NCBI GenBank assembly: GCA_905221615.1
Contig: CAJNDT010004724.1
Coordinates: forward strand, 434,001 to 498,000
Length of the DNA stretch: 64,000 bases
Reading direction: 5' to 3'
DNA from: Symbiodinium sp. CCMP2592
Lineage: Eukaryota; Sar; Dinophyceae; Suessiales; Symbiodiniaceae
Part shown: piece by piece, positions 26,270 to 37,953 of the stretch
Numbering within the stretch: the stretch's first letter is position 1
How the letters are laid out: the number at the start of each line of letters is the position of its first letter
Notes under the pieces: model-generated
What the model was told of the DNA's origin: nothing
The model's input: the letters and a program-made list of their open reading frames with translations, nothing else
Database searches by the model: none
Made by a program: the position numbers and the translations under genes

Positions 26270-28028
26270 ACTGGCGCCGGACTCGTGGGGCCGAACCTCG
26301 AAGTGCCCCTGAGCCAGGACGGCCGGGGGCAGCATCTGCTTGAATTCTTGACGTCGCCTCCATATTGGGTTTCCTCCAGGGGGTGGAGAAGCTCGCGCCT
26401 CTGGAGGCGCAGCCCGGAGAGTGATTGTCGTGTCACGTCGCGTGGCATCTTGCCTCCGTGCAGGTGGACGAACTCCTCCGCGCAGGGCAGCCTCCGCCTC
26501 AGGACCGGGCCACAGGCCGGTGAAAAGTTGGCAAACGTCGCGGATGCGAAGATTGCTTTGAAACACTGAGGTGCTTGGTCGTGGACGTGCGGGCGGCAGA
26601 CCGGGCCTCTGGCCACATCAAGGCCTTTCAGCGGATCTGTGGTTCGGCGCGTCCTGCCTCTCTCCATCGCTGCAGGGGTCGGTGCACGAACCCACCAGCT
26701 TTCAGGCTCCCCTTTTGAATCGGGTGGGGACGCCAAGAGAGGGAGTGGGTGCTTAGAGAAGTCGCGTTGGACCGCTCGTGACCTCGTGTGAGGTGCCGGA
26801 GCTGGTGGCGAAGTTCTCGAAGGAGAAGCTGGTCGCCGGCAGCTTGGGGTCGGTGCTCCTCGCATGTTGTGCTGCCGCTTAGATTCCACGTGCACAGCTG
26901 CTGAGATCTTCCACTGCCAGTACTCCATGCACCGTGGCCCCCAGCGGGATGCCAAGTCTACTGTCATGGGCCATTTGTGGAAGGCAACTGATCGAAGGTC
27001 ATTGAGCTTCGTTTATCACGCTTCTTCGGTGGATATGCTCTCCCGTGGGTCGAGGTGAGTTTCAGGATAGCCGATCTTAGACAGCACGGCAGGTGTGCAA
27101 ACTGGTATCGCCAGCAGGCGCCGACTTCGCAGCGGGGGCCCTGTTTCCCTTGAGTTACATCCGACTCTCCCAGATGGCACTAGACAGCTTCTGTCTGCTT
27201 CCTATTTGCGCAGCCTGTTTCTCTGCAAGTGTTTATGTTTTTGCAAACGTGAGACAGCAAACAGTAAACACAGTGCCACCAACGGTATGTGTGCGACCTT
27301 TTGTGCGAACATGTTCGACATGACGCTGGTCGTGTTACTGAAGCCGTATGGTTTCGAAACAATGGGTGTGCATGCCTTGTGCAGGGCCGTATCGTCGCAT
27401 CGTCATTAATTAGTACACCACTGTAACCCTCGGCGTCTTTTGTCCTCGGAGTCCTCAACCTGAATCGAGTAGCTGTTCACGCGAAGGCGAGTGGCCGTGA
27501 TGGAGGGTGGCTTCCGCGGCTGGGAACGCCAGCGATTGCCGGCAGGGAGCCTCAGCCTTCGTGAAGGGAAGGATGCAGTACTGCGTCAGAGAGTTTGTGC
27601 AGCTGGAATGTCGCAGCTGTCGAGTGGTGAAGCTGGAGTCTTCATCGTTTTCTGTTGGCCCGAGCTTTCAATCTGCTCCGCGCGGGGCACGTATTGCCGG
27701 CCGACGGCAGGTCGTCCACGAGCAACCCATGGATGCCCAAGTGCAGGCTAGTTGCGTCTGTGTGCAACTACTAGTAATTGCTGGGGCGGTTGCTGCTGTT
27801 GCCTCATGCCAGCGCAAACGCAGTTTGAGGCTTAAGGCTGTTGAAGGTGGAGTGGCATGTGCATCGTTGCAGTACGATGTGCTTTGACATGTCCGGCCTC
27901 TTTCAGAGCTGGAGTGCCAGGCGAAGGCAGACGTCTATGCGCTCTCGATGGGAAGGCGTGTGGCAGGCAAGCCTGCTTGGGGGGGCCTCGTCCCGGTTCA
28001 ATTGGACGACCTCTCTGAATCTCTCTGA
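26270..28028 (+). CDS. Rhodanese (Cdc25/Acr2-like) gene, copy 3, multi-exon
   Basis: Exon-like pieces are GLVGPNLEVPLSQDG (about 26279), VDELLRAGQPPPQD (about 26464), CLVVDVRAADRASGHIK (26572), GSVHEPTSFQAPLL (about 26678), VPELVAKFSKEKLVAGS (about 26790), EIFHCQYSMHRGPQ with the catalytic Cys codon at 26915, ANWYRQQAPTSQRGP (about 27096), GGFRGWERQRLPAGSL (about 27506) and a final exon with DVYALSMGRRVAGK ending LSESL and TGA 28026-28028. The join SGHIK to GSVHEP requires an intron from AAG|GC to CAG|G near 26623-26674, a GC donor of the kind seen in dinoflagellates. No lesion was found in these pieces. The N-terminal exons lie further upstream, and candidates near 25255 and 25882 are unproven. 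Confidence 0.78.
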
Positions 28029-30449
28029 TGAGTTTGTATCTTCGCACTCTCAATGGGCAGACGTGTTGCTGGCAGGGGTTCTTGGACAGCTCCTGATGGG
28101 TTTGCAGTGCCTCGATGTGTTTCTGCTCTGTTGGAAGGCGCTGGCGCGTGAGGCTGCAGCAGTCATGCGTTTTATAGGATGCTTCGAAGGCAGGCCATTA
28201 GCCTAGCTCCATGGACTTTGCACGCTTATTCTCTCGTAGCCAGAGCCGTGGCAGCAGTTCACGGATCTAGTCTAGCCAGTGGGACAGAAGGTGCGGCTTT
28301 AACATTGGCAGTGTCAAGCAGCGTACCCAAGGACGAACTTGCTGCAGCGGGCTGTTGTTCGTTGTTCCTGGTGAAGAACGCCGGGTTGTCTGAACTCGAC
28401 GAACCTGCTGCGTTGGCAAATGAACCGAGAGGAGTGCTCTGAATGGTGGTACTTAGCACACTACGTTGCACAGTCACCACCTACGACGGGGCAAACGGCA
28501 CGAGGTCCCGTTGTGAGTTTCGCGATCCCTTGCGAATGTCGATTCAAGGAGGTTTGGACATGTGTGAGGCTTCTATCGGTTTTGGACATTGAGTTCTCAT
28601 GCCCACTTAGTGCCTTTGGCTGCTTTTCCTAATTAATTGACAAGTTTGGCGAGCTCTGTGACCGACTTGACCTCGGCGGTACACCGTTACGAAGCCCACT
28701 GCAGCCACCGAGATGGCCAGCCACGTGAAAGGCTCAGTGCGGCCCATTGCGCCGAACGGATGCCTGCTGGACTGCAGCTTGTTCAAAAGAAGCGAGCTAA
28801 CGGAGCTAAGGTTTCGTACTACTACGTGGCCACGGCGCCGAGGGCCGTGCCTTGGTGCAAAGGATGGTTCATCTTTCCTGCCGGGCAAGCGAAGAGAGTT
28901 GCCAGCGTCTCGGCCTCCTCTTTCAACCTCTTCTCTGTCGCATGTGAGGTGCCAGCCGCCGTGACAATGCCGGTGAGGCAGTGCTTGCCTCGGGCCACTT
29001 AGGTCGGGGCAGAATTCTGGCGGAGCGGACGGGCTGCCGTCGCAGTTTTCGTGCGGGACGGTTGAGCCAGGATTTACATCATGCCACGCGCTTCTGTGCC
29101 CACGGCGGCTGGCTTCTAAGCTGCTGCTTCCAACGAGCCTTATTGACAGCGGAATGTTGAAGCCTGTCCGTGCGTCTTGCTCAGTCCTTTTGGCCCAATT
29201 TTCCCGTCAAGGCTGTGAGTACCCCAGAGAACGTGTGCAAGTGTGCTGGCAGTACAGTGCCGCTGGATGCTGCTGTGCAGACATGCTGTGTGACGGTTAG
29301 GTGCCCACGAGCTGAGCTGTAAATCTGAGGCCACTTTGCCCTCGGCGCGACCGGTGGCCCCTGCCACCAGGCTCGCTGCTCACCCTTGCGACAGAGTTCT
29401 GCTGCAAACTCCCGGCTGAGGGATGACCTGCACGAGTAGGTTACACGCCCGACTTTCGCGTTAGCCATGACGTTGTCAGCTCTGCCAGATGCGCTTGACT
29501 TTAAGCAGGTCGTTGGCGCCTGGCCCAGCGAAGATGGACCGCCCTGTCTGCAGCCTGCATTGCATGCTTCGATCTGCTTCCCGAGTGTCTTCCTCAGGAG
29601 CACATGCAGGTCCCCGTGGTCAGGAACCGAGAAAATCCGGCTACTGAAGGGAGACAGCGCCGGTCCTCCTCGGCCGCACTAACCTATCCTCTGCGATGTC
29701 GAGGTGCAGACGACGACGAAGACCGTCGTCTCTGCGCCCAGGCCTGGCTCGGTCTCCATGCATCTTGCCACGTTGGCGCGGCAGCGTTGACATCGCCTGC
29801 ACATCTGTGACTCGATAACCTTCGCAGCCCGATGCCTTAATCTGCCTTCGAAGTCGAAGCAGGAGCTTTGTCCCCGGGCCACCGGCACAGGACTGCCCAA
29901 CGCCGGTTGAGGGGATCCGTCCGTTTCCGATTTCTGCTTCCCGGTTGAATTCCTCGTCTTATTCGTCTTGGTGCCACGAAGCCAGCCTGTCAGGCGCGTG
30001 CGCACACCGCCGTGGCCAGGATCTGAGAAGATCGGGGTCCTCCTCGGCTGCGCCGATGTGTTGTCACGGCTTTCCTTTTGCAGTCTGCGCGACGTCGAGG
30101 TGCAGACCGCGACGAAAACCATCGTGTCTGCACCGAGGCCCGGCTCGAAAGCACGATCTACGAATCTACAACCTCCATCCATCCTCGTGTGTAGCCTTGT
30201 ATTGCACTCGCTTAAAAAAAACTTCTGCTAGGGATCCCGAGCAGACCACCTAGCGTAACTGATATTCCGTCGATTATGAATTATGATTCACTGAGTGCAA
30301 GAGGATCCACGGCAACAAAGTACAAGCACATGCTGTTTGGAATCTTTGCCAGCGACATGCCAGCGACAAAATTTTGATTTCTGTGCCAGATGCGGCTCCA
30401 GCTTGCTGAGCACAAATCACCACGGACAGAGCCGACCTGTGCACAGGCC

Positions 30450-32486
30450 AGCTCCCACCGGTTTGGTGGGTCCGAATTTCGAGGTGCCCCTGCAGAAGGA
30501 CGGCCACGCCCAGTCTGTAACATCTGATTGAAACATAGTCTTCATGTGGCCTATAATATGTCTCTGCAAGGGGGTCGAGAAGCTCTCGCCTGGAGAGGCA
30601 CAGCTGGAGAGCTACTCGTACTAGGATAGTACACAGGGCGACTGACAGGAGCTATGGCCGTGTTGATTCTGTCGCTTCGCATGGGATCTTGCCTTGAGGT
30701 GTGTGAACTCCTCCAGAAAGGACAGCCTGTCTCTCAGGACCCAGTGGGTGCAAATGCCACAAGGACTCAAAAAGAACACCGAGGTGCTGTCTTATCGACG
30801 TGCGTGGGGATGATCGAGCCTCTGGCTACATCGAGGCCTTTTCAGCAAGATTCGCGGAGTTTGTTTCGCACTGGGCGTCTGGAGAGAGTGAGTGTGTCTC
30901 GTCCCTCGACGGCTCCAGGGCGCGGTGCACGAACCCACCAGTTTCCAAGCACCCCTTTTGAACCGGGCGGGGCCGCCAAGAGAGGGAGTGAGTGTGGACT
31001 GCTCCTGACCGATCTTATTTGTGGAGTGGGATGTGCGTGAGGTGCCGGAGCTGGTGAAAAAGTTCGGCAATGAGAAGCTGGTGGCCGGCAGCTCAGTGTC
31101 CTGTTCGCCGCATGTGGAGGCACGTCTGTCAGTGACTGCGTCCACTCAGAATCCATGTGCAATACGGCTGAGATTTTCCATTGCCAGTACTCGCTGCACC
31201 GTGGCCCGCAGTTGGATCCCAAGTCTGCTGCGGGGGACCGGGGCCTTCGAATTTTGTGGAACTGGTTCTTGAGGGCTATCGAAGGGACTGAAGGTTACAG
31301 CCGATCTTGGAAGACTCCAGGTCTGCGAACTGGTACCGCCAGCAGGCACCTCCGACGCAGCTGGGGCCTCGGTCCCCGGATGAATTTCGCAGCTGTACTT
31401 CCCTCCACATGTCATGTCTTGTGGTGCTGGCCCGGCTTCCTGCAGGTGTGTTTTCGTTGAACATGTCTGTGCAAGCTGCAGAGTTGCATGTGGTGACTGG
31501 CATGGTGTAGCTGTGCAGCTGCACGCTGTGTCTCTGCGACATCTGATTTTGCAAAATGATACGGTGCTTCCGAAATGCGCGGTCAACACTTAATTTGTGT
31601 CAGGCCCTTTCTCCAACGAGTGTCTGTGTCACACTCATCGTGTGTTACGAAACTAGGAAAGGAAAGCTGGCGGAACGTTGCAGGCTCTTTGACTGACACC
31701 ATGAACGTAGTTCAGCACGGTCCCAGAGTCCTCAAGCTCCAGATCCGACGGTGCGCGCTGCGCCTTTTCGGATTGCGCTTCCGGACATGAAGAGAGACTG
31801 CATGGTCGTGGTTGAGGAAAGAAGGAAGCATTTTGCCCGGCGCAGCATCGTATCGTACGATTAGTATCGCTCGTCCTCGGAGTTCTCGACCTGATGCGAG
31901 TGGCTGCTCACGGGAAGGCGCGTGGCCGTCCTCGAGGGAGGCTTCCGCGGCTGGGAAGGACAGCGTCTTCCGGCAGGGAGCCTCAGCTTTCGTGGATGGA
32001 AGGATGCAGTGCTGCTTCAGGGAGCATATATGCACGTGGTATGTCGCAGTAGGCGTCGCAGCATGTTGCAGAAAGCTGAAGCTTAAGGCTTGAGGGTTTC
32101 TTGATTTCTGTCGGCCCGAGTTTTGCAGGGTCGTCTGCATAGAGTCGGACACGCTGACATGAATGTGCGCTGGCCAACCGCAGGTCGTCCGCGAGAAACT
32201 CATGGATGCCCATGGGCAGGCTGGGTACCCATCTGCAACTAGTCGCTGTTTTCTCATGCCAGCACAAACACAGTTGAAGGATGTTGAAACTTGAGGATGT
32301 TGAAGCTGGAGTGGCATGCGCATGCATGCGCATTGCTGCAGTGCGTTGCTCTTTGGCATGTCCGGCCTGTTTTGGAAGCCAGACCGCCAGGCGAAGGCAG
32401 ACGTCTATGCGCTCTCGATGGGAAGGCGTGTGGCAGGCAAGCCTGCTTGGAGGGGCCTCGTCTGGGTTCAATTGGACGACCCTTGA
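30450..32486 (+). CDS. Rhodanese (Cdc25/Acr2-like) gene, copy 4, multi-exon
   Basis: This type B copy has GLVGPNFEVPLQKDG (about 30462), VEKLSPGEAQLES (about 30573), ELLQKGQPVSQDPVGA (about 30702), CLIDVRGDDRASGYIEA (30788), VHEPTSFQAPLLNR (about 30927), VPELVKKFGNEKLVAGS (about 31041), EIFHCQYSLHRGPQ with the Cys codon at 31182, ANWYRQQAPPTQ (about 31326), GGFRGWEGQRLPAGSL (about 31937) and DVYALSMGRRVAGKPAW ending VQLDDP and TGA 32484-32486. All diagnostic pieces are open, unlike copy 2, so it may be functional. It differs from copies 3 and 5 at many residues, for example LHRGPQLD against MHRGPQRD, so the two types could differ in substrate. Confidence 0.76.
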
Positions 32487-34977
32487 TGGGCTCTTCGACA
32501 TGGTGCTCAGTTGGAAGGTGCTGGAGCGTGAGGCCGCAGCAGCCCTGCCTTCTATGAGATGAATCGTAGGCGGGCCAGTATTGGCCAGTGCTGGTGGCCG
32601 AGACGTGGCAAAGCGGCCGTTATGAGTTCTTCAAGCACAAAGCAGAGAATGGACGGAGAAACGTCTTTGCCGAAGCGGGCCGGCAGAGATGCGGCTGCAG
32701 TGCCCGGTGAATCGGCAGCAGTTCATAGATCTGGCAAGTCGGACATGAGGTGTAGTTTTGACAATAGTTGGCAGTGTCAGGCAGCATGGCGAAGGACGAA
32801 CTTGCCGTGGTGGGCTGTTGTTGTTTGTTCCCGGCGAATAACGCTGGGTTCTCTGAGCTCGACGAAATCGCTGTCCTTGCCAACAAGCGATAAGACTGGT
32901 CCTATTCAGGGAGCATTGAACGCCGTGCCATGATAGACAGGGGTGAGGCAATGCATTTCGTTTCGTGAGTGGAAGCCATGACTCCCTGAAGCCGGACAGC
33001 CTTTGGCCTAAGCTCAGCGCCCCACGCATCCACGTGGAAGAGCTGGAAAGCAATGCAAACTGTAGCACGAAGCTTTGGCATTGGTTGGCCGTGACTGTAC
33101 GTGGTAGCAAAGCACAGAAGCAGTCAACGTGCGTTTTCTTTCGAGATGGCTAGCACGGTGAAGAGCCCAGACTGGCCAATTGCTTGAGAGAATGAAATGG
33201 TTAGTTGCCTGCTCAAAACATGCGCTGAGGTTTCGTACTACTACGTGCGCACGGCTCCAAGGGCAGTGCCTTGGCGCAACGAATGATTCATGCCGGTCTC
33301 GGCTCTGCATCTCTGCATCGTGTGTGAGGCGCCAGCCGTCGTGACGACGCCGGTGAGACAGTGCCTGCCTCGGGAACTGTCTGCCTTCTTTGGGAGAGGT
33401 CTTGCAGCTTCTGAGTGTTTTGGTGTGTGTGTGTGAGAGAGAGAGAGGGTTGAGCGAGGATCTACGTCGTGCCACGAGCCGTGGTGGCGGCGACACTGCC
33501 GGCGGGCCACCAGGCTGACCGGGCTGGCGTTTGAGCTGCTGCTTCCTGCGGAAATGGAATCTTGAATCCTGTTCTGTTCGTGCATCTTGCTCAGTCCTTC
33601 TGGCCCAATTTTCCCGTCAAGGCTGTGTGTACCCCAGAGAGTGTGCAAGTGTTGCTTGGCGCTACGGCGCTGCTATGCGGACATGCAGCGCGACGGTTAG
33701 CCGTCCACCATACCATCATCGAGCTGAGCGCTGAAGTCTGAGGCCAACGTGCCCTTGACACGACCCGTGGCTGCCGCCACCAGGCTTGCAGATCACCATT
33801 GTGGAGTTCTTCGGCTATCACCTGCACTCTTTTGTCATGCTTTCGCTTTGGATGTGTGCTGTCATGACATTGCCTGGGCGCTACCCATCACTCCAAAGCT
33901 GTGCCAGATTCCGACGATGGTTCCGTACTAGTAGCCGTCACTCGAAAGCTCTGCCAGATGAGTTTGACTTTGAAGCAGGTCGTTGGCGCCTGGCCCAGCG
34001 AAGATGGACCGCCCTGTCTGCCGTCCTCTGTGTTGCATGCTTCGATCTGCTTCCCGAGTGTCTTCCTCAGGAGCACATGCAGGTCCCCGTGGCCAGAAAC
34101 TGAGACGATCGGGTCATATCGGGTCACAGGAGTTTGAAAGGGTGAGTGCCAGTCTTCCAATATGCACGGCTTTCCGTTTTCCCATCCTTTTCGATGTCGA
34201 GGTGCAGACGACGGCGAACACCGTCGTCTCTGTACCCAGGCCCGGCTCGGTCTCGGTGCAACTTGCGGCGTTGGGGCGGCTTTGACATCCCCTGTGTTGG
34301 AAATCCCTTGATGCCAGATGCCTTCAGTGCCTGTAGTGCCTTAGAGCTTGAAGCAGGCGCTTTGTCCCTGGCCCACCGACCAAGGACGGCTCTATAACGG
34401 CTGACGGGATCTGTTCGTTTCCGGTTTTGATCTGCTTGCCGACTGAGCTCCTTGTTTTGGGGCGCCACAAGCAAGCGTGTGAGGAGTCCTTGCAAGGCTC
34501 GCTTGCCAGGAACTGAGAAGCAGTGCCGGTCTTCCTCGGCTGCGCTGACGCGTTTTTCGCGACTTTCCTGTTTCAGCCTCCGCGATGTCGAGGTGCAGAC
34601 TGCGACGAAGACCGTCGTCTCTGCACCGAGGCCTGGCCTGACACCACGATCTGCATTGCAGCGGCTGAAACGAAAGATGTCGGCGACACACGGACAGACG
34701 GGGCAGACAAGGATTGGGAGATCTGAAATTACGAGACCAAGTGAACGAGATCGGAATGAATGGGGTAGAAGATGGCACGAACACGCTGAGAGGCACGTTC
34801 AGGGTCTGCGCTGTGCACGCTCGACACTTGCAAGCGCGGTGAAGGGCTCGAAGAGATTTTTGGAGCTGGCTCCATTCTTCAACTCTTCTCCACTCACTTA
34901 CGGCCTTCGCCAATGAATGGTTGTCGTTTCGTTGCTCGACTCTTGCGGGCCCAGCAAAACCGAGCAGCAGGCCTGCG

Positions 34978-36750
34978 ACTGGCGCCGGACTCGTGGGGCC
35001 GAACCTCGAAGTGCCCCTGAGCCAGGACGGCCGGGGGCAGCATCTGCTTGAATTCTTGACGTCGCCTCCATATTGGGTTTCCTCCAGGGGGTGGAGAAGC
35101 TCTCGCCTCTGGAGGCGCAGCCCGGAGAGTGATTGTCGTGTCACGTCGCGTGGCATCTTGCCTCCGTGCAGGTGGACGAACTCCTCCGCGCAGGGCAGCC
35201 TCCGCCTCAGGACCGGGCCACAGGCCGGTGAAAAGTTGGCAAACGTCGCGGATGCGAAGATTGCTTTGAAACACTGAGGTGCTTGGTCGTGGACGTGCGG
35301 GCGGCAGACCGGGCCTCTGGCCACATCAAGGCCTTTCAGCGGATCTGTGGTTCGGCGCGTCCTGCCTCTCTCCATCGCTGCAGGGGTCGGTGCACGAACC
35401 CACCAGCTTTCAGGCTCCCCTTTTGAATCGGGCGGGGACGCCAAGAGAGGGAGTGGGTGCTTAGAGAAGTCGCGTTGGACCGCTCGTGACCTCGTGTGAG
35501 GTGCCGGAGCTGGTGGCGAAGTTCTCGAAGGAGAAGCTGGTCGCCGGCAGCTCGGGGTCGGTGCTCCTCGCATGTTGTGCTGCCGCTTAGATTCCACGTG
35601 CACAGCTGCTGAGATCTTCCACTGCCAGTACTCCATGCACCGTGGCCCCCAGCGGGATGCCAAGTCTACTGTCATGGGCCATTTGTGGAAGGCAACTGAT
35701 CGAAGGTCATTGAGCTTCGTTTATCACGCTTCTTTGGTGGAGCCGATCTGAGACAGCACGGCAGGTGTGCAAACTGGTATCGCGAGCAGGCGCCGACTTC
35801 GCAGCGGGGGCCCTGTTTCCCTTCAGTTACGCATGTTGCGCTCTGACATTCGTGCCCTGAGAGCAGAGTGAGTTACATCCGACTCTCCCAGATGGCACTA
35901 GACAGCTTCTGTCTGCTTCCTTTTTGCGCAGCCTGTTTCTCTGCAAGTGTTCATGTTTTTGCAAAGGTGAGACAGCAAACAGTAAACACAGTGCCACCAA
36001 CGGTATGTGTGCGACCTTTTGTACGAACATGTTCGACATGACGCTGGTCGTGTTACTGAAGCCGTATGGTTTCGAACCAATGGGTGTGCATGCCTTGTGC
36101 AGGGCCGTATCGTCGCATCGGCATTAATTAGTACACCACTGTGACCCTCGGCGTCTTGTGTCCTCGGAGTCCTCAACCTGAATCGAGTAGCTGTTCACGC
36201 GAAGGCGAGTGGCCGTGATGGAGGGTGGCTTCCGCGGCTGGGAACGCCAGCGATTGCCGGCAGGGAGCCTCAGCCTTCGTGAAGGGAAGGATGCAGTGCT
36301 GCGTCAGAGAGTTTGTGCAGCTGGAATGTCGCAGCTGTCGAGTGGTGAAGCTGGAGTCTTCATCGTTTTCTGTTGGCCCGAGCTTTCAATCTGCACCGCT
36401 CGGGGCACGTATTGCCGGCCGACGGCAGGTCGTCCACGAGCAACCCATGGATGCCCAAGTGCAGGCTAGTTGCGTCTGTGTGCAACTACTAGTAGTTGCT
36501 GGGGCGGTTGCTGCTGTTGCCTCATGCCAGCGCAAACGCAGTTTGAGGCTTAAGGCTGTTGAAGGTGGAGTGGCATGTGTATCGTTGCAGTGCGATGTGC
36601 TTTGACATGTCCGGCCTCTTTCATTCAGAGCTGGAGTGCCAGGCGAAGGCAGACAGGTACGCTCTTTCGATGGGAAGGCGTGTGGCAGGCAAGGCTGCTT
36701 GGGGGGGCCTCGTCCCGGTTCAATTGGACGACCTCTCTGAATCTCTCTGA
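34978..36750 (+). CDS. Rhodanese (Cdc25/Acr2-like) gene, copy 5, multi-exon
   Basis: This type A copy is almost identical to copy 3 up to about 35740: CLVVDVRAADRASGHIK (35280), GSVHEPTSFQAPLL (about 35386), VPELVAKFSKEKLVAGS (about 35498) and EIFHCQYSMHRGPQ with the Cys codon at 35623. It then continues with ANWYREQAPTSQRGP (about 35770), GGFRGWERQRLPAGSL (about 36224) and a last exon 36628-36750 ending LSESL and TGA. In that exon VYAL of the other copies reads RYAL. It keeps the segment near 35836 that copy 1 also has and copy 3 lacks, so small deletions distinguish neighbours. No inactivating change was seen. Confidence 0.78.
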
Positions 36751-36997
36751 TGAGTTTGTATCTTCGCACTCTCAATGGGCAGACGTGTTGCTGGCAGGGG
36801 TTCTTGGACAGCTCCTGATGGGTTTGCAGTGATGTGTTTCTGCTTTGTTGGAAGGCGCTGGCGCGTGAGGCTGCAGCAGTCCTGCGTTTTATAGGATGCT
36901 TCGAAGGCAGGCCATTAGCCTAGCTCCATGGACTTTGCACGCTTATTCTCTCGTAGCCAGAGCCTGCGGCAGCAGTTCACGGAGTGGGACATGAGGT

Positions 36998-37735
36998 GCG
37001 GCTTTAACATTGGTACTTGTGTAGCGTCAAGCAGCGTACCGAAGGACGAACTTGCTGCAGCGGGCTGTTGTTCGTTGTTCCTGGTGAAGAACGCCGGGTT
37101 CTCTGAACTCGACGAACCTGCTGCTTTGGCAAATGAGCGGAGAGGAGTGCTCTGAATGATGGTACTTAGATGTACTTAGCACACTACGTTGCACAGTCAC
37201 CACCTACGACGGGGCAAACGGCACGAGGTCCCGTTGTGGGTTTCGCGATCCCGTGCGAATGTCGATTCAAGGAGGTGTGGACATGTGTGAGGCTTCTATC
37301 GCTTTTCGACATTGAGTTCTCACGCCCACTTAGTGCCTTTGGCTGCTTTTCCTCATTCATTGACACGTTTGGCGAGCTCTGTGACCGGGACCGGCCCTTG
37401 CTACGGTGATGTCGGTGCTGACGTAGCTTGGAGTCTGACTTAAACGGAGTCGGTTCGAGGAGCCTTGAGGCGACGTGCCATGATAGACTGAAGTCGAGCA
37501 GCATTTGGCCCAAGCTCGCAGTTTTTGTGCGGGAGGGTTGAGCAAGGATTTACATCATGCCGCGGGCTTCGGTGCCCACGACGGCTGGCTTCTAAGCTGT
37601 TGCTTCCAGCGAGCAATTTTGACGGCGGACTCTTGAAGCCTGTCCGTGCATCTTGCTCAGTTCTTTTGTCCGAATTTTCCAGTCAAGGCTGTGCGCACCC
37701 GCTGGCCTTGTCTGCCGAATTCTCTTTTTTCTGAA
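36998..37735 (+). repeat. Truncated sixth array unit
   Basis: The landmark block recurs and the unit follows units 2 and 4 for several hundred bases, with a deletion of about 1.2 kb relative to them near 37390-37525. Similarity fades before the rhodanese exons. The array ends here, about 220 bp before the ubiquilin start codon. Confidence 0.7.
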
Positions 37736-37953
37736 CCCGCATGAATCGCGCGTGATCCGCCATCGCTGACGAGAGAGAGCCTGTGGTTGTGTCATGAAAC
37801 AGCATGCAAGATCATGATCATGGCGCATGTCGCAGCTTGTTCACTTCAAGCCGCTCCTTTCAATTCGATTTCTTTTCCGCCCGCGCGGGGCCCTTGCCTC
37901 AGAAGCTGGGCGGAAGCGTGCAGAGAATGCACGGGCCCTGTTTTGCTCCAGGC

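Larger units (their letters stand above)
1..37735 (+). repeat. Tandem array of ~4.4-kb rhodanese gene units, alternating A and B types
   Basis: The landmark block with CAGTGTC..GCA(T/G)ACC..AAGG recurs at about 9, 19448, 24033, 28300, 32760 and 37025. Removing the 14.9-kb retrotransposon from the first interval leaves units of about 4.2-4.6 kb. Units starting at 24027 and 32753 (type A) resemble each other more than they resemble those starting at 19448 and 28293 (type B), so the true period is about 8.7-8.8 kb. The segments 25041-27050 and 33749-35750 are almost identical at an offset of 8708 bp. The first unit mixes both types. Each unit holds one multi-exon rhodanese gene on the + strand. 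Unidirectional tandem gene arrays are typical of dinoflagellates. Gaps between recognisable exons are introns or intergenic DNA that I cannot assign. Confidence 0.88.

Noticed and set aside
25684-26967. 427-residue minus-strand open frame, repeated at 34392-35675
   Set aside because: It is antisense to the rhodanese exon pieces, has Arg/Pro/Ser-rich composition without any domain, and persists only because the two units are nearly identical.
37440-37465. GGTTCGAGGAG as a tRNA B box
   Set aside because: There is no matching A box or cloverleaf, and the segment lies in degenerate array sequence. No tRNA or rRNA gene was found.
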